Notes under the pieces: generated by a model
The model's database searches: none
Told to the model about the DNA's origin: nothing
What the model saw: only the letters and a program-made list of their open reading frames with translations
DNA from: Megalonaias nervosa
Taxonomy: Eukaryota; Mollusca; Bivalvia; Unionida; Unionidae
Assembly: GCA_016617855.1 (NCBI GenBank)
Contig: JAECUM010011076.1
Coordinates: forward strand, 1-64,000
Length of the DNA: 64,000 bases
Reading direction: 5' to 3'
Translations under genes and position numbers: made by a program
Shown here: one piece after another, positions 63,477-64,000 of the stretch
How the letters are laid out: each line of letters starts with the position of its first letter
Position numbering within the stretch: position 1 is the stretch's first letter

Positions 63477-64000
63477 GTTTGTTTACTTTGCACACCGGTT
63501 TCATCCGAGAACTCAATGACAAACATCCTGTCCAAAATATTATTCTCCACCTCAACCAAATCTAAATTACCAGCCTAGATACTGTGAAATGCATATAAAC
63601 CACTCATCACTACTTGCGGGACTCTCCTATTAACCCCAGTGGCAAAAGCAGCCATTTCACCCAATATGACTGTATGTTAAAAAATTACAAACTGATATTT
63701 TTGATAAAGTTTTTACACAGAGCAAAATTATAGGTCCCTGTATGTTATACCTGGGCTAAAAGTCAGTAGTTCAAGTTGTAAAAGTAGTTTCCAGGCTCAG
63801 TGTGCAATACTAAAATCTTATGCATGCAATGTATGCAATACAGAACGTGCAATATGGAATCACATATTGAACATCTGTATTGAATATTATATCAGCCATG
63901 TATAATTAAATGAGTACGTAACAAATAAAGTTCACAAGATACAAGCATCAAAATAAATAATACAAGCTGTCTGTACTTACATATTGTGGAGATAAAGGGG
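21016..64000 (-). CDS. SCO-spondin-like secreted modular gene, 3' portion (overall gene model)
   Basis: This entry is the frame of the gene; each exon has its own entry. Thirteen coding exons chain on the minus strand with matching intron phases (1,2,1,2,2,1,1,1,1,0,0,1), which is hard to obtain by chance. Module order is TIL, VWC-like, TSP1, VWC-like, TSP1, TSP1, TSP1, TIL, VWC-like, linker, CTCK. TIL plus VWC plus thrombospondin type 1 repeats ending in a C-terminal cystine knot is the organisation of SCO-spondin and relatives of von Willebrand factor and gel-forming mucins: secreted, disulfide-rich, multimerising matrix proteins. The N-terminal part (probably VWD/C8 domains) and the promoter lie to the right of the window. 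No transmembrane segment was seen. Orthology to vertebrate SCO-spondin is inferred from architecture only; a mucin-like or hemolectin-like protein is the alternative. Confidence 0.8.
21539..21998. repeat. 38-bp minisatellite, 12 units (copy 2)
   Basis: Same unit number and order as 5642-6101, with only about one substitution (near 21989). Unit number has not changed since the copies separated. Confidence 0.9.
22427..23957. repeat. Array of about 145-bp dispersed repeats (copy 2)
   Basis: Counterpart of 6530-8060. Small differences include 'gtcttttttctgaatag' here against a longer T run in copy 1 (7241-7250). Confidence 0.8.
24028..24316 (-). CDS. Exon: C-terminal cystine-knot (CTCK) domain (duplication copy 2)
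   Basis: The acceptor is ttctttctccag and the donor GTAAGT after 24028. It encodes [20 protein letters not shown], then [20 protein letters not shown] and NITMYC, the C, C.S, C.GxC, C.CC and hydrophobic-x-C spacing of CTCK domains, which dimerise mucins, von Willebrand factor and SCO-spondin. In this frame the protein stops at 24074-24072 (TAG). One base out of frame the exon continues [13 protein letters not shown] and stops at 24031-24029, which looks like the expected last strand and final cysteines of the knot. An extra base in the short A/T run near 24074-24077 would explain it. The only difference from copy 1 in this exon is a silent Pro codon. Confidence 0.85.
25087..25173. repeat. (AT)n followed by (GT)n microsatellite (copy 2)
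   Basis: It has essentially the same length as its copy-1 counterpart at 9186-9272. Confidence 0.95.
26692..26734. repeat. (AT)n microsatellite (copy 2), 43 bp
   Basis: Counterpart of 10791-10855, shorter. Confidence 0.95.
29797..29857 (-). CDS. Exon: short linker before the cystine knot (duplication copy 2)
   Basis: The exon is 61 nt, phase 0 in and phase 1 out. The acceptor is actgcag-type (ctttaaattgcag) and the donor GTTTGT. It encodes [20 protein letters not shown]. The trailing G joins AA of the CTCK exon to make Glu. It has two cysteines (MCxxKC), probably closing the VWC-like module. Its sequence is identical to the copy-1 exon at 14014-13954. Confidence 0.8.
30964..31334. other. 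Single-copy intron flank right of the duplication
   Basis: The first sequence not found in the left half of the window. Nothing recognised. Confidence 0.6.
31335..31427 (-). CDS. Exon: VWC-like segment (31 codons)
   Basis: The exon is 93 nt, phase 0 in and phase 0 out, which distinguishes it from the phase-1 TSP1 exons. The acceptor is ctttaattttctgtag and the donor GTAAGT. It encodes [20 protein letters not shown] followed by [11 protein letters not shown]: the GCxYCxC ... G.. C pattern is the core of a von Willebrand type C module. It is the last single-copy exon; the right edge of the large duplication falls at about 30963, inside the next intron. Confidence 0.85.
31745..32085. repeat. 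39-bp minisatellite, about 8-9 degenerate units
   Basis: The unit resembles 'gggaccagtggtggttgac' followed by 'aacatgtatacttgctacag'. Because 39 is a multiple of three, a minus-strand frame (32011-31757) stays open and reads repeated His-Val-Val-Asn-His-His-Trp-Ser; this is a by-product of the unit length. Confidence 0.85.
32160..32405. repeat. Degenerate 38-46-bp tandem repeat, about 6 units
   Basis: The recurring phrase is 'actcttgactgcttagctac' then 'ataaaagtgtatactttgt'. It lies between the 39-bp array and an (AT)n tract in the same intron. Confidence 0.75.
32759..32801. repeat. (AT)n microsatellite
   Basis: Dinucleotide tract about 67 bp past the donor of the TIL exon (intron side). 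Confidence 0.95.
32868..33061 (-). CDS. Exon: second TIL domain
   Basis: The exon is 194 nt, phase 1 in and phase 0 out. The acceptor is cattttcctttcgaag and the donor GTAAGT. It contains [41 protein letters not shown] and ECGCEYD, the full TIL cysteine set, with N-glycosylation sequons NYT and NKT. TIL modules directly before VWC and CTCK modules occur at the C-terminal ends of mucin/SCO-spondin proteins. The apparent extension of the frame past the donor into a run of Tyr-Ile codons is the (AT)n tract at 32761-32800 and is not coding. Confidence 0.9.
33560..34690. repeat. 40-43-bp minisatellite, about 27 units
   Basis: The unit is 'taccctgtcatgatggtaat' plus 'ggtaagttcatgtaag', with two alternating spacer forms ('ggtc', 'agttgtc') giving 40 or 43 bp. 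It fills much of the intron between exons 35686 and 33061. GGTAAG in each unit resembles a splice donor on the plus strand, but the gene is on the other strand. Confidence 0.9.
35686..35847 (-). CDS. Exon: complete TSP1 repeat (54 codons)
   Basis: It is phase 1 in and phase 1 out and, at 162 nt, exactly the same length as the preceding TSP1 exon. The acceptor is tatatattaccag and the donor GTAAGT. It encodes [19 protein letters not shown], then KQRSRTVS and ends CMERDC. WTAW and CSQTCG are the TSP1 tryptophan and O-fucosylation-type motifs. A longer open frame exists here in another register (35835-35608), but it lacks cysteine pattern and splice logic and is a shadow. Confidence 0.9.
36490..38140 (+). 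mobile_element. Dispersed element related to the 59.0-60.0 kb inverted-repeat element, rearranged
   Basis: It matches 59032-59987 in order: 'cagttgatatatttc', 'gctcaatggcttct', 'ggatg(t/c)catttttagaaaat', 'ctataagcaacaacatgatc', 'gtaagacttat'. The tail block (about 37720-37910) is partly repeated at 37945-38130, and the head block recurs at about 36545 and 37143, so this copy has internal duplications. No terminal inverted repeats could be recognised. Confidence 0.65.
38270..38431 (-). CDS. Exon: complete TSP1 repeat (54 codons)
   Basis: It is phase 1 in and phase 1 out, 162 nt. The acceptor is ggatttatgtttcag and the donor GTAAAT. It encodes [18 protein letters not shown], then [10 protein letters not shown] and [10 protein letters not shown], with WxxW, CxxSCG and paired Arg residues as in TSP1. 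The following intron contains the YR fossil on the 5' side (38432-42770), and the next intron contains the 36.5-38.1 kb repeat element. The A|CC codon at the next junction gives Thr. Confidence 0.92.
38983..39003. repeat. A-rich homopolymer tract
   Basis: A run of 18-20 A bases; no element end recognised beside it. Confidence 0.85.
39425..39745. repeat. About 62-bp tandem repeat, 5 units
   Basis: The unit resembles 'tctgtactctacagttagtt' followed by 'attcagtatacattaaaagt' and 'tacatttttggtagactaa'. It makes an 83-codon plus frame (39372-39623) that is not a gene. Confidence 0.8.
39760..40640. repeat. 145-bp dispersed repeat family, third array
   Basis: About six degenerate units with 'caagattttcaa', 'atggccactatgatggacat', 'gatcagcatcattttcattt'. 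It ends, like the 6.5-8.0 kb array, with 'gtgtaaacttttgtgacaag' and 'atag gaagaataatga'-type text, so array and end piece travel together. Confidence 0.75.
40700..41900 (-). pseudogene. Fossil tyrosine-recombinase gene of a DIRS-type retrotransposon
   Basis: The minus-strand frame 41531-41274 contains [20 protein letters not shown], like the N-terminal part of DIRS/Ngaro tyrosine recombinases. After an in-frame TGA (41276-41274 region) the same frame continues [18 protein letters not shown] (41275-41221), matching the conserved box that carries the first catalytic Arg. A second in-frame TGA follows, then [10 protein letters not shown]. Both stops could be CGA codons decayed by C-to-T change. 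Sequence to the right (41540-41850) may be the preceding RT/RNase H end but is too degraded to be sure. The family is recognised by motif memory only. Confidence 0.6.
42130..42640. repeat. Degenerate 257-bp tandem repeat, about 1.7-2 units
   Basis: 'ttacctgtagaaaaggccaa' (42211) and 'ttacctgtaggaaaaaccaa' (42468) open matching blocks; 'tatccgactgtggtgg' and 'tatccgactgtggcag' follow in each. It lies about 130 bp from the 3' end of a TSP1 exon. Confidence 0.75.
42771..42947 (-). CDS. Exon: complete TSP1 repeat (59 codons)
   Basis: It is phase 1 in and phase 1 out, with acceptor gtctatttcacag and donor GTAAGT. It contains [19 protein letters not shown], giving a WxxWxxW ladder and a CxxTC motif, then [18 protein letters not shown] and [11 protein letters not shown]. 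This is a canonical six-cysteine thrombospondin type 1 repeat with the R-x-R layer residues. A symmetrical 1-1 exon can be duplicated or skipped without frame damage, as is typical of extracellular modular proteins. Just 3' of it (42130-42640) lies a degenerate 257-bp tandem repeat. Confidence 0.92.
42948..46277. other. Intron of 3.3 kb with no recognised element
   Basis: Several overlapping minus frames (42981-43280, 43805-44035) and plus frames (44314-44517) were inspected. None shows a domain I know. The stretch 44900-45700 is a little richer in G and C than its surroundings and includes 'aacagagggggcaaacca', which could be part of an old retroelement, but this cannot be supported. Confidence 0.4.
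46278..46333 (-). CDS. Small exon completing the second VWC-like module (56 nt)
   Basis: The acceptor is aatgttttcag and the donor GTAAAG. It is phase 2 in and phase 1 out. It encodes [18 protein letters not shown]. The preceding split codon TG|C gives [15 protein letters not shown], the paired C-x-C followed by C of VWC-like modules. This repeats the arrangement at 55697/52529, where a module also straddles a phase-2 intron, so the TIL/TSP plus VWC-tail exon pattern recurs within the gene. The G|TT codon links it to the TSP1 exon at 42947. Confidence 0.8.
48360..48955. repeat. 26-bp minisatellite, roughly 20 units
   Basis: The unit is 'ctacctctagaagccattat' plus 'cattgt', with degenerate edges. 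'tctaga' occurs in most units. Confidence 0.88.
49540..50520. repeat. Dispersed repeat with 'aatccat..gaaa...gtgagactggttg' units
   Basis: Three degenerate units share 'gagcacagtgatttgccaat', 'atgcacatcttcag', 'tttcacagcaatccatt' and 'gtgagactggttgc'. The style (cautious matches to 'caataactct', 'catggcaatcc') is common in molluscan genomes from general knowledge. A 34-bp array is inserted at 50028-50175. Confidence 0.6.
50028..50175. repeat. 34-bp tandem repeat, about 4.5 units
   Basis: The unit is 'acatgcattcagatgtactc' plus 'aaacaggctgtcat'. It keeps an open plus frame (49971-50207) with repeated Gln-Thr-Gly-Cys-His-Thr, which is a repeat artefact. Confidence 0.85.
50654..50800 (-). CDS. 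Exon: second half of the TSP1 repeat plus VWC-like segment
   Basis: The exon is 147 nt, phase 2 in and phase 2 out. The acceptor is ...ttttttgccag and the donor GTAAGA. Residues 1-26 finish the TSP1 ([17 protein letters not shown], with the usual C...PCNxxxC ending). The remainder ([20 protein letters not shown], then DVCTY) starts a second VWC-like module, completed by the exon at 46333. Asn-Tyr-Ser and Asn-Asp-Thr are potential N-glycosylation sequons. Confidence 0.87.
51431..51506 (-). CDS. Exon: first half of a thrombospondin type 1 repeat
   Basis: The exon is 76 nt, phase 1 in and phase 2 out. It encodes [19 protein letters not shown] followed by NRTRTR. The WSTWSPW run is the tryptophan ladder of TSP1 and the classical C-mannosylation context (WxxW); CLVTCGPG is the CxxTCG O-fucosylation-type motif. 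The acceptor is cccaatgactag and the donor GTACAT is weaker than consensus. The codon AG|A at the junction with 50800 keeps the Arg-Thr-Arg-Thr strand typical of TSP1. Unlike the other three TSP1 repeats here, this one is interrupted by an intron. Confidence 0.85.
51770..52110. repeat. 145-bp dispersed repeat family, fourth location
   Basis: About two and a half units: 'atgactttccatttcagagg', 'aagattttcaagatagctgc', 'ggtggccatattagttataa', 'gtaccattttcatttagcac'. Confidence 0.75.
52118..52490. repeat. About 35-bp degenerate array containing (GT)n and (AT)n expansions
   Basis: The phrase 'acttatataatggatcatt' recurs about seven times. A (GT)n tract (52242-52283) and a long (AT)n tract (52386-52468) sit between units of it, so the microsatellites appear to have grown from the array. 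Confidence 0.8.
52529..52575 (-). CDS. Small exon completing a VWC-like module (47 nt)
   Basis: The acceptor is gtattttcttttcag and the donor is GTAAGT. It is phase 2 in and phase 1 out. It encodes [15 protein letters not shown]. Joined to the previous exon it gives the C-x-C ... C ... C spacing seen at the start of von Willebrand type C modules ([14 protein letters not shown]). Asn-Cys-Thr is a possible N-glycosylation site. The split codon T|GT restores a Cys at the border with the TSP1 exon at 51506. It is too short for most gene finders; support comes from splice sites, phase and cysteine spacing. Confidence 0.8.
53205..53399 (+). CDS. Candidate small cysteine-rich peptide exon nested in an intron
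   Basis: A plausible acceptor (tatctttctttcatattaaaccag, ending 53204) opens a 64-codon frame ending TGA at 53397-53399. Six cysteines are spaced C-x8-C-x16-C-x11-C-x12-C-x-C, with a basic tail [14 protein letters not shown]-x-C near the C-terminus and a CIWRNIHDC start are loosely reminiscent of cysteine-stabilised antimicrobial peptides such as macins, but the cysteine spacing does not match a family I can name. No signal-peptide exon or polyadenylation signal was found nearby. The frame also has an ATG at 53172, which would give 75 residues without an obvious signal peptide. It may be a chance frame. Confidence 0.3.
   Translation, partial: ERVAGAGEICIWRNIHDCTVFPESVNVIRKGAKCIVNNEIFAESKDDCYGQAKYKSYKKHCRCS
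53640..54112. repeat. 36-bp minisatellite, 13 units
   Basis: The unit is 'actgacatcattttgtgtct' plus 'aaagagtccattttga'. On the minus strand the 12-residue translation [12 protein letters not shown] repeats 13 times inside a 175-codon frame (54124-53597). No splice, promoter or composition evidence supports expression. Confidence 0.92.
54126..54219. repeat. Inverted repeat (hairpin) with about 40-bp arms
   Basis: Arms 54126-54165 and 54180-54219 are near-perfect reverse complements ('gatataccatgagatgtata' pairs with 'atacaacaagtggtatatc', and 'attaaaaggaaa' with 'tttccttttaat'), with a 14-base loop 'tgaggcttgcctag'. It may be a tiny foldback element. It abuts the 36-bp array. Confidence 0.85.
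54704..54731. repeat. (CT)n microsatellite
   Basis: Simple dinucleotide repeat; a short GA-rich run follows at 54880-54898. Confidence 0.9.
55481..55527. repeat. (AT)n microsatellite
   Basis: Dinucleotide tract in the intron 3' of the TIL exon. Confidence 0.95.
55697..55943 (-). CDS. Exon: TIL (trypsin-inhibitor-like cysteine-rich) domain plus start of a VWC-like module
   Basis: The acceptor is ...catttaacag at 55944 and the donor is GTTAGT after 55697. The exon is 247 nt, phase 1 in and phase 2 out. It has about 12 cysteines in the TIL pattern: it opens [10 protein letters not shown], followed by [31 protein letters not shown] modules form compact five-disulfide folds and follow C8 domains in von Willebrand factor, mucins and SCO-spondin. 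After the TIL come about 20 residues ([17 protein letters not shown]) that begin the following VWC-like segment. The split codon TG|C rebuilds Cys when joined to the next exon at 52575. Confidence 0.88.
56640..57250 (-). pseudogene. Second fossil DIRS-type tyrosine recombinase
   Basis: On the minus strand [11 protein letters not shown] (57160-57128) matches the Arg box of the fossil at 41.2 kb ([11 protein letters not shown]). About 400 bp further, [20 protein letters not shown] (about 56747-56687) matches the C-terminal box with the catalytic Tyr (codon at 56689-56687). Frame changes and stops lie between them. The N-terminal part is not evident; a SINE lies upstream (57285-57540). Confidence 0.62.
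57285..57540 (+). mobile_element. tRNA-derived SINE
   Basis: A box-like 'tagctcttaatgattatagc' and B box-like 'gggttcaagtct' lie at tRNA spacing. The body includes 'tttcctggattcttccttca' and 'gttatacaggctgcaacg', resembling the conserved middle of molluscan SINEs. It is a different family from 15601-15935. Confidence 0.6.
57757..58152. repeat. Perfect 197-bp direct duplication
   Basis: 57757-57953 and 57956-58152 appear identical base for base, separated by 'ag'. The second copy runs into the LINE fragment. Confidence 0.93.
58120..58700 (+). pseudogene. 3' end of a LINE (non-LTR retrotransposon) reverse-transcriptase ORF, decayed
   Basis: One plus frame reads [17 protein letters not shown], then IYKLQ, a stop, RAARIVQY: the C-terminal 'YC...IW......LQ.RAARI' motif of Jockey/CR1-like ORF2 proteins. 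Further on WNELSKTIR, then [12 protein letters not shown] and a stop, matches the 'W-N-x-L-P ... F-K' tail of the same proteins. Stops and frameshifts show it is dead. Confidence 0.7.
58829..58867. repeat. (ATT)n microsatellite
   Basis: Trinucleotide repeat close to the 3' end of the LINE fragment; possibly derived from its tail. Confidence 0.92.
59032..59987. mobile_element. 956-bp non-autonomous element with 18-bp terminal inverted repeats
   Basis: The left end CAGACCTGCCAACCCTAA (59032-59049) is the exact reverse complement of the right end (59970-59987). Both sides are flanked by TGAATG, a perfect 6-bp candidate target-site duplication. The interior has no transposase frame. It shares its interior with 36490-38140. 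The superfamily is not assigned: CAG ends occur in several cut-and-paste families, and a 6-bp duplication is uncommon. Confidence 0.82.
60000..63980. other. Rest of the long intron, little recognised
   Basis: It contains a (CT)n tract at 63438-63473. Open frames on both strands (60582-60916 minus, 61258-61512 minus, 61758-62060 plus, 62914-63192 plus) have no domain, codon or splice support. Confidence 0.5.
63438..63473. repeat. (CT)n microsatellite
   Basis: Simple repeat; gives an Arg-Glu frame on the minus strand that is not coding. Confidence 0.93.
63981..64000 (-). CDS. Partial exon at window edge, just upstream of the TIL exon
   Basis: A consensus GTAAGT donor sits at 63980-63975 on the minus strand. 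The 20 bases before it can be read without a stop, ending in phase 1 with a T. That fits the next exon (first base 55943, beginning AC TGT) and would make a Tyr-Cys join at the start of the TIL module. In VWD-type proteins a C8 domain normally precedes TIL, so the rest of this exon may be C8, but too little is visible to say. The donor could be fortuitous. Confidence 0.45.

Overview
The window is animal genomic DNA, AT-rich, with long introns, GT-AG splice sites, dense minisatellites and many decayed transposons. A tRNA-headed SINE, a short dispersed repeat carrying a phrase close to 'aaagtttcatggcaatcc', and a secreted modular protein of the SCO-spondin/mucin type suggest a lophotrochozoan, most likely a mollusc and perhaps a bivalve. 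That placement rests on general familiarity with such repeats and is an inference.

One gene explains the coding content. It lies on the minus strand and enters from the right edge. Its reading frame can be followed exon by exon, with every intron phase matching, from a partial exon at 64000-63981 through 55943-55697 (TIL), 52575-52529 (VWC-like), 51506-51431 and 50800-50654 (a TSP1 split by an intron, then the start of a second VWC-like module), 46333-46278 (rest of that module), 42947-42771, 38431-38270 and 35847-35686 (three TSP1 repeats), 33061-32868 (TIL), 31427-31335 (VWC-like), 29857-29797 (linker), to 24316-24028 (C-terminal cystine knot, CTCK). A short terminal exon at 21077 is followed by an AATAAA signal at 20918-20913. 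The product would be a large extracellular cysteine-rich protein resembling SCO-spondin; only its C-terminal part is in view.

The left half is a tandem duplication of about 15.8 kb. Positions 1-15120 match 15889-30963. The last three exons (linker, CTCK, terminal exon) therefore occur twice: functional-looking at 29857/24316/21077 and again downstream at 14014/8420/5180. The coding exons differ by one silent change, while the introns differ by indels and patchy substitutions. Both CTCK copies carry the same apparent one-base frameshift just before the last cysteines. An uncollapsed haplotype in the assembly is a serious alternative to a true duplication.

The introns hold: a diverged array of roughly 0.8-kb units; minisatellites with units of 38, 39, 40-43, 62, 26, 34 and 36 bp; a family of roughly 145-bp dispersed repeats; two fossils of DIRS-type tyrosine recombinase genes; a LINE reverse-transcriptase 3' fragment; a 956-bp element with 18-bp terminal inverted repeats and 6-bp flanking repeats, with a relative at 36.5-38.1 kb; tRNA-derived SINEs; and a perfect 197-bp direct duplication. 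On the plus strand a small cysteine-rich reading frame (53205-53399) is the one candidate for a second, nested gene. No rRNA, tRNA gene or CRISPR array was found.
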